From assembly GCF_036227565.1 (NCBI RefSeq), contig NZ_CP109460.1, forward strand, positions 1,550,001 to 1,614,000: 64,000 nucleotides of DNA. The letters are read 5' to 3'. Within the stretch, counting starts at the first letter, position 1. Each line of letters begins with the position of its first letter. The stretch comes from Streptomyces sp. NBC_01454 (lineage in GTDB: Bacteria; Actinomycetota; Actinomycetes; Streptomycetales; Streptomycetaceae). This document shows positions 17,949-26,377 of the stretch, piece after piece. The notes beneath the pieces are model-generated. The model had not been told where the DNA came from. It searched no databases and was given only the letters and a program-made list of their open reading frames with translations. A program made the translations under genes and the position numbers.

Positions 17949-18364
17949 GGTGCCCCCTGGGTGGCCGGGGCGGTCTTGAAGCGTGACCAGACGACCTTGC
18001 CCGTCACTCCGCGGTCCTCGATGCCCCAGTCATCGGAGAGCATGGCGACGATGTGCAGCCCGCGGCCGGAGACGTCGTCGTTGGTGGGGCGACGGCGCCG
18101 GGGGCGGCGGGGGCTGGAGTCGTGGACCTCGACGCGGACGACGTCGTCCTCAGCGTTCATCGTGACGTGGAAGCCGTGGCCGCATCGTGTGCCATGTGCG
18201 AGGGCGTTGGTGGCCAGCTCGGAGACACAGATGCGGACGTCGTCGGCCCGTCCCTCCAGGTCCCAAGCGGCCAGGGTGCGCAGGACGAAGTCACGGGCCT
18301 GACCCACGGATTCGGGGACAGGGTCAAAGAATCTCTTGATGGCATCGGGCATGGCGAGCCTCAT
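17942..18364 (-). CDS. Anti-sigma-factor-like ATP-binding protein (HATPase_c_2)
   Basis: 140 residues from ATG 18364. It has the single-domain GHKL fold of Streptomyces RsbW-like proteins: N-box VRICVSELATNALAHG (residue about 60), then VRVEVHDSSP and G-box NDDVSGRGLHIVAMLSDDWG (residue about 100). These proteins bind ATP and often act as anti-sigma factors or Ser kinases of anti-anti-sigma factors; no cognate sigma factor is visible nearby. The start overlaps the upstream gene by ATGA and the stop overlaps the next start. Confidence 0.8.
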   Translation of the reverse strand: MRLAMPDAIKRFFDPVPESVGQARDFVLRTLAAWDLEGRADDVRICVSELATNALAHGTRCGHGFHVTMNAEDDVVRVEVHDSSPRRPRRRRPTNDDVSGRGLHIVAMLSDDWGIEDRGVTGKVVWSRFKTAPATQGAPC

Positions 18365-18780
18365 GTCTCGGCGTCCAGGGCAGGGGCAGAGCTGGGAATG
18401 CGGCGACGAGAGCGTTCGGGCGGCCGGCGAGTCGTCTTGCTGCCGCGGACGAGCATCAGCCGCCCTCCGGAACCGGTGATATGCCGTCGCCGCTCGGCGG
18501 CTATCGACTTGGGTCCCAGGTGGGAGTCGGAGGGCAGGACCACTCCGTAGACATCCGGCATGTCGAGCACGTCCAGCAGCCCGGTGAACGCCGCACTGTG
18601 GGCGCACGTGGTGCTTCCTCGCTCGATGAAGACCGCACCCAGCACCAGCTCGTGGCTGCGGCAGTATTCCGCCAAGACCCCGACCAGGGCCGTCTGCCGA
18701 GCGGCGGAGTTCTTGGCGAGCCGGAGGAAGCCATAGACGACCGGGCCGTTCACCGGGCGATGCTCCGTGAGGGGTTCCAT
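18361..18780 (-). CDS. Hypothetical alpha/beta protein, first gene of the minus-strand operon
   Basis: 139 residues from ATG 18780. The sequence (VVYGFLRLAKNSAARQTAL, LAEYCRSHELVLGAVFIERG, LDVLDMPDVYGVVLPSDSHL) has the strand-helix rhythm of the resolvase N-terminal fold but lacks the catalytic Ser motif. It is probably a non-catalytic or regulatory relative, of a kind often found beside HATPase proteins in Streptomyces. The basic tail (TTRRPPERSRRRIPSS) may bind nucleic acid. Its stop overlaps the ATPase start. Confidence 0.55.
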   Translation of the reverse strand: MEPLTEHRPVNGPVVYGFLRLAKNSAARQTALVGVLAEYCRSHELVLGAVFIERGSTTCAHSAAFTGLLDVLDMPDVYGVVLPSDSHLGPKSIAAERRRHITGSGGRLMLVRGSKTTRRPPERSRRRIPSSAPALDAET

Positions 18781-18892
18781 ATGCAGGTCCGTCCAAAGGA
18801 TCAAAAGGGGCGGAAGACGTGGCCCGACAGGATCCAGGCCGACGCTTCGAGAGTGGCCCTGCTCCAACCCCCGGGAAATGACCCACTGTTGT

Positions 18893-18953
18893 ACTTCCGT
18901 TGCGCTTGCGTGCCCCCGCCCGCCTGCAGCGTGCTTCGATGCTGTGCGGAAGT
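18893..18953. promoter_or_regulatory. Divergent promoter region with a spaced inverted heptamer
   Basis: The 182 bp between the minus-strand operon (start 18780) and the plus-strand regulator (start 18963) must hold both promoters. It contains ACTTCCG (18893-18899) and its complement CGGAAGT (18947-18953), which could be paired half-sites for the regulator. Weak evidence. Confidence 0.3.
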
Positions 18954-18962
18954 GAGCGACGC

Positions 18963-20063
18963 GTGGCGACCGTGCACCACTGGACCGGCCTGGAGGCCCA
19001 TGCCCTGCGGCTCGCGCTGCGGATGAGCGTCAGGGGCTTCGCCCAGCACCTCGGAGTCGCTCAGCGCACTGTTGCCAAGTGGGACCAGCTCCGTGAGTCC
19101 ACCGAGCCGAGACCCGACACCCAGGCGATCTTGGACACCGCACTGGCCCGTGCGGACGCCGCGGTGCATCTGCGGTTCGAGACACTGCTGTCCGAGGCTG
19201 GCCGCCCGGCGGCCGGGCCGGGACGGCGGGTGACGGCGTCCGGCCCGAGGTCCTGGGAGTATGAGTCCTGGACCGATGACCTGGACCGGGTCGTGGTCGC
19301 GCTGTCCCGCCAGAGCTTCGCGTTCGCCGACAACCTGCTGGGCCGCTGGCTGGCCCGTTTCAAGCCAGCCGAGCTGGACGACAAGGGCCTGGATCTGTTC
19401 GCCCGCTCAACAGCCCTGCTCGGCGATCTCCAGCGCGACCAGGGCGCCGTGCTGGGACCGCTGTCAGCCCAGCACGCGTATGTCGGCGCCCGCTCAGCGT
19501 TCACCCAGCTCGACATCCCCCGCCGCATCGCCCAGCTCGACCTGTCACTAGCCGTGGTCGCCGAGATGTCCGGCAAGCTGGAAGTCGCCGCCCGCCACTA
19601 CGAAACCCTCGCCGTGGACGACCGGCTCTCCCGCCGAGACCGGGCCAGGGCCCGCCTGTGGGTGGGAACCGCGCTGAGCAAGGACGGCAACCACGACTAT
19701 GCCGTCCGCGTCATGCTCGCCGCGACCCGCGACTTCGAGGACCTGTCCGAGCCCGAAGACTGGTCCGTCGCCCACCAGAAACTCGCCCTCGCCCACCGCG
19801 GCGCCGGCGACCTCACCAAAGCCCTCCACTTCATCGACATCGCCCGAACCACCGGCACGCCCGACTCACCGATGCAACGCGTTCGCCTGGACACCGCCCA
19901 CGGACACATCCTGCTCTCCGACCCGGCCACCCGGGATGATGGACTGCACGTCCTCGACCACGCCGCGAAGACGGCCGCGCAATACGGCATGAGCCACCAA
20001 CTCCGCAGCATCGAGGGCATCCGGACCACGATCCAGGGGACACCGCGTCCCCGGCGACGGTGA
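18963..20063 (+). CDS. XRE/TPR-type transcriptional regulator
   Basis: 366 residues from GTG 18963; an in-frame ATG at 18939 is an alternative. The N-terminus holds a helix-turn-helix (LRMSVRGFAQHLGVAQRTVA, KWDQLRESTEPRPDTQAIL). The remainder is all-helical with TPR-like units (RRIAQLDLSLAVVAEMSGK, LAVDDRLSRRDRARARLWVG, GAGDLTKALHFIDIARTTG). This is the layout of Streptomyces regulators that sense a small ligand or peptide through a TPR domain. It is divergent from the five-gene minus operon and 17 bp upstream of the YdcF gene, so it probably controls both units. Confidence 0.75.
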   Translation: MATVHHWTGLEAHALRLALRMSVRGFAQHLGVAQRTVAKWDQLRESTEPRPDTQAILDTALARADAAVHLRFETLLSEAGRPAAGPGRRVTASGPRSWEYESWTDDLDRVVVALSRQSFAFADNLLGRWLARFKPAELDDKGLDLFARSTALLGDLQRDQGAVLGPLSAQHAYVGARSAFTQLDIPRRIAQLDLSLAVVAEMSGKLEVAARHYETLAVDDRLSRRDRARARLWVGTALSKDGNHDYAVRVMLAATRDFEDLSEPEDWSVAHQKLALAHRGAGDLTKALHFIDIARTTGTPDSPMQRVRLDTAHGHILLSDPATRDDGLHVLDHAAKTAAQYGMSHQLRSIEGIRTTIQGTPRPRRR

Positions 20064-20079
20064 CCAGGGAGAGAAGCGA

Positions 20080-20748
20080 GTGACGGACAACCAACGGGCC
20101 ATCACCGACGACCAGCGCCAGCGGGCCAAGCTGATCTGGGACTACCACCAGATGAGCCACGACGTGCGGCCGGTCGACGCCGCGATCGGCCTGGGCAGCC
20201 ACGACCTCGGCGTCCCCGCCTTCTGCTCCGAGCTGTATCGAGCCGGACTGTTCCCAACGCTGGTCTTCACCGGCGGTCCCAACCCCACCGCCCCGGAACG
20301 ATTCCCCCGCGGCGAGGCCGTGCACTTCCGCGAGCACGCCATCGACCTCGGCGTCCCCGCCGAAGCAATCCTGCTGGAGCCCACGGCCCGCAACACAGGC
20401 CAGAACCTCACCTTCTCCCGCGACGTCCTGGCCGCCGCCGGGATCATCCCCCAGACCGTGCTGCTGGCCTCCATGCCCTATATGGAGCGACGCGCATTCG
20501 CCACCGCCCGCAAAGTGTGGCCCGAGGTCGAGGTCATCTGCGCCTCGGCGCCACTGGAGTTCGACGACTACGTCAAGACGATCGGCGACGACAAGCACGT
20601 CGTTGACCAGCTCGTCGGCGACCTCCAGAGGGTGATCGAGTATCCGAAGCTCGGATTCGCCATCGAGCAGGAGGTCCCGGAGGACGTGCATGGCGCGTAC
20701 GAATCCCTCATCCGCGACGGCTTCACCAGCCGACTCCTCGCCCCCTGA
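20080..20748 (+). CDS. YdcF family protein (DUF218)
   Basis: 222 residues from GTG 20080. It carries the family core: AAIGLGSHDLGVPAFCSELY, FPTLVFTGGPNPTAPERFPR, GEAVHFREHAIDLGVP, AILLEPTARNTGQNLTFSRD, VLLASMPYMERRAF. YdcF proteins bind S-adenosylmethionine-like or nucleotide ligands in a Rossmann-like fold; the reaction is unknown. There is no membrane segment, unlike the SanA branch. Its 3' end overlaps the next gene by 59 bp. With the SAH-hydrolase-like partner this suggests adenosyl or nucleotide chemistry, which is inference. Confidence 0.8.
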   Translation: MTDNQRAITDDQRQRAKLIWDYHQMSHDVRPVDAAIGLGSHDLGVPAFCSELYRAGLFPTLVFTGGPNPTAPERFPRGEAVHFREHAIDLGVPAEAILLEPTARNTGQNLTFSRDVLAAAGIIPQTVLLASMPYMERRAFATARKVWPEVEVICASAPLEFDDYVKTIGDDKHVVDQLVGDLQRVIEYPKLGFAIEQEVPEDVHGAYESLIRDGFTSRLLAP

Positions 20749-21480
20749 CCTGCCGCCCCCGGGCGGGCTGTGTGCCATCCACCAGCCCAACTTCCTGCCC
20801 CGGCTGACCACGCTGGCGAAGCTAGTCGCGACGGACTACTGGATCGTCCTGGACGACGTGCAGTTCACCCGCCGCGACTACCAGCACCGGGCCCTCCTCC
20901 CGGGCCCTGGAGAGCCGGAGGGGCGCCGATGGCTGACCACCCCACCCATCTTCCCCACGGCCGCCGGACGGCCATCTGTGAAGCTCTGATCGTCGATGCC
21001 GGCCTGGCCCGGCGAAGGACTGCGGGGATACTGCGGCAGACCTATCGCTCCAGCCCCCACTGGTCCGCGTTCGAGGAGGCCCTTGAGCAGGTGCTGGCCA
21101 CGTTCGACACCGGCCGGACCGCGGCCGTCGCCGAGACCTCCACCCGCGTCCTGCTGGACCTGCTCGGCTGGCGGGGGCAGATCCTGTCCAGCAGCCGACT
21201 GCCCGCCCGGCCCGGACGCTCGCAGCGGCTCGCCGACCTGGCCGCCGCGACCGGCGCCCGCGCGTATCTGTGCGGGACCGGCGGCATGAAATACCTCCAG
21301 CCGCAGCTGTTCACCACCCGCTCGATCACCGTCACCCCCTTCACCCCGCCGCCGCTGGGGATCTGGGCCGCGGGCCACAGGGACAGCGCCATCACCCCCC
21401 TCATGGCGCTCGGCCCCGCTGCCCTGGCCGACGAGGTGAAGGCCGTCGCCTCCCGCGACGACCTCCACCCCGCCGCATAG
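20690..21480 (+). pseudogene. WbqC family protein, one frameshift
   Basis: From ATG 20690 the frame gives LCAIHQPNFLPRLTTLAKLV and YWIVLDDVQFTRRDYQHRA, the diagnostic WbqC N-terminus. It breaks at the C4 run 20940-20943. One extra C restores RRTAICEALIVDAG...LLDLLGWRGQILSSSRLPA...GARAYLCGTGGMKYLQPQLF to the stop at 21480, about 263 residues, normal for the family. WbqC-like proteins are found in polysaccharide and natural-product loci and are thought to be transferase-like; the function is unproven. Last gene of the plus-strand unit. Confidence 0.75.
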
Positions 21481-21563
21481 ACGCCGCGGCTACTTTCCCC
21501 CTCGAGGAAGTACAGACGAACGTGCTCAACCGCGTACGGCTTCGTGCCTGATGCCAGGCGGCA

Positions 21564-21962
21564 TCATTCCTGTGCCGGGATCGAGGCCAGCCGTCGGCTG
21601 TTGCCGAGCTTCTTCTTCAGCGCGAGGTTCTCGTGGTAGAGGTTCGCGGTCACCGAAGCGAGGGCGTCGAGCTTGCCCTGGACCTCGGTGACCTGGGCCT
21701 TGGCCTCCCGCAACTGCTTGCGGAGCTCGGCTATGGTCTCGTCCCGCTGGACTTCGCCGGGGGTGCGGAGGACCGGGCGGGCGACCTTTGCGTCCCACTC
21801 GGCAAGTATGTCCTCGGCCCGGTGGACGGTCGCGTGGCTGACCTTGGCCTCGCGGGCGAGGTTTTCCTTGGTCAGGGACCCGTCGGTGTGCAGGGGCTCT
21901 CCGGCCAGCAGCCGGGCCATGGCCTCCCGCAGCTTGGTCTCGGTCGCAGCGGACACCGGCAT
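21564..21962 (-). CDS. TnpC-like accessory protein (DUF6262 type)
   Basis: 132 residues from ATG 21962. The N-terminal half is a helix-turn-helix-like domain (LTKENLAREAKVSHATVHRA). The C-terminal half is a coiled coil (DETIAELRKQLREAKAQVTE, VQGKLDALASVTANLYHENL). This is the size and layout of the third protein in Tn554-like tyrosine recombinase trios. Its start overlaps the recombinase stop by 1 bp (TGATG). It presumably assists recombinase directionality or DNA binding. Confidence 0.7.
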   Translation of the reverse strand: MPVSAATETKLREAMARLLAGEPLHTDGSLTKENLAREAKVSHATVHRAEDILAEWDAKVARPVLRTPGEVQRDETIAELRKQLREAKAQVTEVQGKLDALASVTANLYHENLALKKKLGNSRRLASIPAQE

Positions 21963-24379
21963 CAGGCGGCTCCTCCTTCTTCTTGTTCTCTCAGTGCTCG
22001 GGTGATGCGCTGGACGTCGGCGAGCCGGATCAGCACGGCTTCGCGGCGCGATGGTGCCAGGCTGCGGTCCTTGACCATGGCTGTCAGGTCTTCCTCCTCG
22101 GCAGTCCAGATGGGCGCATGCTTGCGGGTGACCACAGAGTTGCGGCAGCGTGCGGGCTGGCAGGCGCCGATCAGCGGGGCCTGGCCGCGCTGTGCTTCTG
22201 GGAGCTGGTTCTGGCACTCGGCCTGCGGGGCATCGAACATGCAATGGTTCAGGGTGCCCAGGTGCAGGTCGGGGAATTCCGCTGTCAGCAGCGAGGCTTG
22301 GAGGCGTTCGTCGGCGATCTGGGCCCGCAGTGACGGGTCGCTGTCCATCATGTCGATCACCTTGTCCAGGCCGGCATGGAGGCGAGCCGCCCCCGGCCCG
22401 ACCGCCACTGCTTCCCCGCTTCGCCGGTCCTTGAGCAGTCCCACCAGCCGCCGTGCGGCGGCGGATTCCAGCTCCTGGTTGAATTCCTTGGCCCAGTTCG
22501 CGTCCATCTTTGCGTAGGCCGGGGTGAGCGAGTTTGCCAGCGCTCGCCGTGCGGCGTGCTTGAGCTGCATGCCCAGGGCGATCTCCGAGTCTGGCTGCTG
22601 TCCCGTGATGATCGCCATGGTCTTGCGAAACATGTGAGGTCTCACGTGTGCCATCGGGATTTCCTGTAGACCGGTCCGGTCCCGATCGGCGTTGATCTTC
22701 TCGATGAAGAAGTCGATGTCGCTGGCAGGGAGAATGCCCCGCCGTCCGTAGGCGCGCTTTCCCTCCGTAGACTTCGGCGGGTCAAGGGAGGCGAACAGGT
22801 GCGTCGGGTGCCAGGACAGCCGCTCAAGCACCGCCAGCGCCTCGGCGACGGGTTCGATGATCCACCAGTGGCGAGACGGCTGTTCCGGATCCTTCTTGAT
22901 CTTCCGTGAAACCACGGCGGGCGAGCCATAATGGCTGCCCAAAGCGCCCCGCTCGATCTCCTGAATCTCACTGTCACGCGTCAGGCTTAGCCCAGCCGCG
23001 AATATGTAGCAGGCGGCTCTGACCATCCGCAGCTCATCGTCGAGGCTGGTCAGGGTGATCTCCGAACGCCATGGCCTGTGGTGCCCGTCCGGCCTTCTCA
23101 CCACTGCAAATTCCGGGCAAGCTATCGGCACGTCGCGATACGTGGCCTCCCCGCCCAGTTCCACCGCCTGACCAGAGGCCACTGCCTGCTCAATCCGTTG
23201 TCGACGACGTCGGCGATGGGCAGAGGTGCCCAGGAACACATTCCCCGACGCCGCATTCTCGAAGATCAGACGGTGCAGAACCTTGAAGCTCGGGGTTCCC
23301 CCGCCGCCGCTGCGACCGCTCTTCGCCCGCACCGGCACTCGATGACTGGGGTCCGCCAACCACGCCTCGATGGCAGCATCTATGTCGGCCTGTTTGCGAA
23401 TTGTCCGCCTCGGGGCGTAAGCCGTGGCGCCAACAGCAGCAACACCCCGCGTGCTGTTGACCAGCTGGGTTCTTCCCTCAGCAACTGCGCGGAGCGCGCT
23501 CGCCCGCCGAGCCCGGTGGCGCTCACCCCGGTTCGTACCCTTCTCGGTGAACAGGTTCTTGCTCCTGCCGCCGGTTATCTGCAGGCTCAGTGTCGTCCAG
23601 ACCGGAGTGCCGGCCTTCGCGCCGCGGAAGTCACGGTCGTGGACCGGAACCAGATGCGCCGAGTCTGCGAGCCATTCGTGCACCAGTCGGTCCGCATCCT
23701 CCCTACTCATCGGCCCGGGCAAATCCGGCAGTGCCTCGCCCTCACCCCGCTCGTCGGACAGCTTGTCTCGGAGATCGAGAATGTCGGGTGCGAAGGTGTG
23801 GATGTAGGTCCAGGCAGCCCGCAGGAGAGGCCACCAGGTCGAAGGCGGGATGGACGGTATGGCAATACCGTCGTCGGAGGCCGTAACGGAACCTCCCAGC
23901 ACGCTGTCGCTGACTTCCTTACCGGTTTGCCCCGGCCACGGGTCGTCAAAGAGGGCTGTGCCGGTAAGGATGCGGGATACGGACTGCATGCGGCGGACGG
24001 CGTGAACGTGTTTTCCAAGGCCCGTTGCGCCCTCCTCGCCGGCCTGTTCGTGCAAGAAGCCCCACCATGCGTCGGATGGCCAGCTGCTGAGGTCGTCGGG
24101 CATATGGTGTTTGCGAGCCCATCTGCCCAGCTCACCGAGCAGATAGGCATCTGTCGCGGCCGTTCCCAGCGCCGTCGGACGGGGGCGGAAGATGGTGGCC
24201 TCGCGCAGGACACGGTGGGCCGGGTTGAGTACGGCGAAGGAAACCTCCCTCACCCGCAGATTCCACAAAGCATCTTCCTCGCAGAACCGGACCGACCAGC
24301 TGGCCCGAGACCGGTTGCTGGGGCGGCGAATGCACTCCCCTGACCAGGCTCGGGTCTGCCCAAAGACCGGGATGTCCAC
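21962..24379 (-). CDS. Large tyrosine recombinase (TnpB-like) of a Tn554-type element
   Basis: 805 residues, intact. The C-terminal half carries a tyrosine-recombinase-like core: YIFAAGLSLTRDSEIQEIE (box I Arg, residue about 450), HVRPHMFRKTMAIITGQQ (HxxR, residue about 590), then LKHAARRALANSLTPAYAK with candidate His and Tyr. A Cys/His-rich tail (HCMFDAPQAECQ, GACQPARCRN) may bind zinc. The long N-terminus is not recognised. It lies between a truncated recombinase and the TnpC-like gene, the order seen in Tn554-like modules. Catalytic assignments are by eye. Confidence 0.65.
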   Translation of the reverse strand: MDIPVFGQTRAWSGECIRRPSNRSRASWSVRFCEEDALWNLRVREVSFAVLNPAHRVLREATIFRPRPTALGTAATDAYLLGELGRWARKHHMPDDLSSWPSDAWWGFLHEQAGEEGATGLGKHVHAVRRMQSVSRILTGTALFDDPWPGQTGKEVSDSVLGGSVTASDDGIAIPSIPPSTWWPLLRAAWTYIHTFAPDILDLRDKLSDERGEGEALPDLPGPMSREDADRLVHEWLADSAHLVPVHDRDFRGAKAGTPVWTTLSLQITGGRSKNLFTEKGTNRGERHRARRASALRAVAEGRTQLVNSTRGVAAVGATAYAPRRTIRKQADIDAAIEAWLADPSHRVPVRAKSGRSGGGGTPSFKVLHRLIFENAASGNVFLGTSAHRRRRRQRIEQAVASGQAVELGGEATYRDVPIACPEFAVVRRPDGHHRPWRSEITLTSLDDELRMVRAACYIFAAGLSLTRDSEIQEIERGALGSHYGSPAVVSRKIKKDPEQPSRHWWIIEPVAEALAVLERLSWHPTHLFASLDPPKSTEGKRAYGRRGILPASDIDFFIEKINADRDRTGLQEIPMAHVRPHMFRKTMAIITGQQPDSEIALGMQLKHAARRALANSLTPAYAKMDANWAKEFNQELESAAARRLVGLLKDRRSGEAVAVGPGAARLHAGLDKVIDMMDSDPSLRAQIADERLQASLLTAEFPDLHLGTLNHCMFDAPQAECQNQLPEAQRGQAPLIGACQPARCRNSVVTRKHAPIWTAEEEDLTAMVKDRSLAPSRREAVLIRLADVQRITRALREQEEGGAA

Positions 24380-24468
24380 CTCGGGAAGGAGGGCATGTGC
24401 CGTTCCGAAGACCGGTTAGTCGTCGCGGAAGACCTGCGAGGGCAGCGACACGGGAGCGGGACTTGCCA

Positions 24469-25053
24469 TCATCGGTCGTACTCCGTCCGCAGTCCGAGTG
24501 GCAGATCAAGGTGAAGCCCACGGTCCGTGATCTCCTGCCGCGCGGCGGGCAACTGATCTGCGCACTCGGCGAACAGCCCCTTCAGCGCGGCTGCCTGCTT
24601 GCCCCACACCGCTTGCCAGCGGGCCGGGTCCAGGACCGCACGCATCCGCTCGATGTGGTCGGCGAACAACAGCAGTCGGGGCAGCTGCGAGGTGAAGATC
24701 ACCGCATTGCGGCAGAGCATGCACATCGCCGGGGCGACATGACACAGTTGAGCCCCTGGTGTGTGAGGGGAATCGTAGGGATTGCGGCAGTGCGTCAGGC
24801 CCATGTCCAGCTGCCCCATGCGCATGTTGTGGGCCTGGTCAGGGTCCATGCCGACTGCCTCAGCCACCTCGGGCTCTTCGAGCCGTTGTTCGGCCTCTTC
24901 CTCGATGAACAGCGGCCTCTGGGAAACACGCTCGAATACCCATTGCTGTGCGCGGTTGACGGCCCGGCCTGCCATGACGTGGGCAGTAGTGCCGTGGGCG
25001 TAATGGTTCCGGTAGATCTCGACATGGTGGTCATCACCCGCAAGGTCGGTCAC
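24469..25053 (-). pseudogene. Tyrosine recombinase, C-terminal fragment next to the CRISPR remnant
   Basis: The frame from GTG 25053 reads IYRNHYAHGTTAHVMAGRAV, then NPYDSPHTPGAQLCHVAP, MCMLCRNAVIFTSQLPRLLL and LFADHIERMRAVLDPARW. This is the post-catalytic tail of actinobacterial integrases that pair with a second recombinase. The catalytic Arg, His and Tyr residues are missing, because upstream DNA switches within 20 bp to CRISPR repeats. So it is a truncated TnpA-like gene, 89 bp upstream of the intact TnpB-like gene. Non-functional as a recombinase. Confidence 0.6.
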
Positions 25054-25071
25054 CGTGCCGCCCAGGGCGAC

Positions 25072-25339
25072 GGCTCACCTCCGCCTGCGCGGAGCGGACG
25101 GCCTGGCGTCCCTGCCTGCCCAGGCCCGACACGGCTCACCTCCGCCTGGGCGGAGGTGGGCCGGAGATCTTCGCCCGCCTTAAGCCGTACCTCCCGTGCT
25201 CTCCGCGCAGGCGGAGGTGGGCCAGGGCCAGAGCTGATGGGGATGTTCGGACGCCTGTGCTCTCCGCGCAGGCGGAGGTGAACCGGCCGTGTACGACGTG
25301 GTAATGGACGACCCCATGCCGCGTGGGCGGAGGTGAGCC
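25072..25339. CRISPR. Small cas-less CRISPR remnant (type I-E-like) with repeats in both orientations
   Basis: Repeats are 28 nt with the stem CTCCGC-GCAG-GCGGAG and ending GGTGAGCC. Plus-oriented units end at 25162 (half palindromic), 25223, 25284 and 25339 (degenerate 5' half). Minus-oriented units start at 25072 and 25133. The period is exactly 61 bp (28+33) for 25072 to 25133 and for 25162 to 25223 to 25284; the last step is 55. Spacers: 25100-25132, 25163-25195, 25224-25256 (33 nt each) and 25285-25311. The unit at 25133-25162 is a fused inverted pair where orientation flips. No cas gene is in the window. Repeat form matches Streptomyces type I-E arrays as I know them. Confidence 0.75.
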
Positions 25340-25533
25340 GACCGCCCCGACGGTCCTCCGCCCATTCTTCCCATGCTCACCGCGCACTCTGCGTTGCACG
25401 TCGCGTGCCGCAGGATGCCATCCACACCGTACTGGCCGAATTCAAATCCCCCTGCCGGATTGACGACGCCCGGGCACATCAGCGAGGGATCGGGGCCAGC
25501 CTTCTAGGACCCCTTCCGAGCGAGGGAACATAG

Positions 25534-25570
25534 CGTGGGATCGCCGGTTGGCCAAACCGGCGATCCCACG
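25534..25570. terminator. Perfect 16-bp hairpin, bidirectional terminator-like
   Basis: CGTGGGATCGCCGGTT (25534-25549), loop GGCCA, AACCGGCGATCCCACG (25555-25570). It lies alone between the CRISPR remnant and the excisionase-like gene, with no gene end nearby. It is either a left-over terminator or part of an element boundary. Confidence 0.5.
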
Positions 25571-25787
25571 GATGATTAATAGCCCGCCTCCACCCGGGCC
25601 CCAGATCGAAGAGCCTAGCCACGTCCTTTACCGCTCACCCGCCTAGACGCCTCTTACCTCGCGCGTTCTGACGGCGTGCGCGCCCCAGTCATGAAGACCG
25701 CATCTGCGCCCTGATGACGTCAGTGACATGTCGAGGTAAGTCAAGAAAGCCCCTTAGAGCGAGTTTCAAGGAATCGGAGAACCCGAA

Positions 25788-26063
25788 ATGCACGAACCCA
25801 CTGACGAGGCTCAGGAAGCCTGGCTTAGCCCTACCAAGATCCGCGCGACCTGGGGCGGAACAGGCAGCGTGGAGGACGCCTCCCGCGCATTCGGGCTCTC
25901 GCGAGCCAAAGGCTACGACCTGGTTCGACGCGGGGAGTTTCCCTGTCGAGTCCTGCGCATGGGCCGCAGAACGCGCGTCGTCACTGCATCCTTGCTACGC
26001 GTACTCGAAAGCGGAGAGCCTGAGTACAACACTTCCCCCGCCGGCCTGTGCGCACCGCCGTAA
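25788..26063 (+). CDS. Excisionase-like HTH protein
   Basis: 91 residues from ATG 25788, preceded by a purine-rich ribosome site (TCGGAGAACCCGAA). It has a winged-HTH/AlpA-like core: WLSPTKIRATWGGTGSVEDA, SRAFGLSRAKGYDLVRRGEF, PCRVLRMGRRTRVVTASLL. The phrase YDLVRRGEFPCRVLRMGRR is typical of actinobacterial excisionases and AlpA-type regulators. No matching integrase is intact alongside; the nearest recombinases are the Tn554-like set, whose known relatives do not need such a protein. Probably a leftover of an integrative element. Confidence 0.7.
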   Translation: MHEPTDEAQEAWLSPTKIRATWGGTGSVEDASRAFGLSRAKGYDLVRRGEFPCRVLRMGRRTRVVTASLLRVLESGEPEYNTSPAGLCAPP

Positions 26064-26085
26064 GCTCCGTGCACAGATGCCCCTA

Positions 26086-26160
26086 TTACGCAGCTTGGAA
26101 ATCGGATCCGACCAGGTGGAAGACTTCTCGGGAGGCGCTTTCGCCAAGTCGAGGGTGGCC
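26086..26160 (-). pseudogene. IS110-family transposase, C-terminal scrap
   Basis: The minus strand reads SREVFHLVGSDFQAA then stop (26086), matching the C-terminus REVFNLVRSGIGPREVA of the larger IS110 remnant at 28348. Only about 20 residues can be supported. It is a second, separate copy, since both contain the same C-terminal segment. Confidence 0.35.
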
Positions 26161-26377
26161 TCGCCGAGCACACAGAGCGCAGCGCCTTGGTGCTGTCTGG
26201 TCGGCGTGTGGGGCAAGGACGGCAAGGGTGCATGCGACCACTGGCGCGGGGGATCTCGCAAGCGCTCGTCCTGGTGCAAACGTTCGGCTGGCTTAAGACG
26301 TCGTCTCATTTGGAGTGCTGGGTAATCTGCACCGTGTGGTGATGGTTGAGCACATGGTGCCGGACGAGTTGTGGGAG

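Noticed and set aside
25136..25479. Open frames across the CRISPR repeats
   Set aside because: The frames come from the repeats; the regular 61-bp spacing shows the region is an array.
24469..26063. cas genes next to the CRISPR remnant
   Set aside because: The neighbours are recombinase remnants and an excisionase-like gene. Nothing resembles Cas1, Cas2, Cas3 or Cascade proteins.
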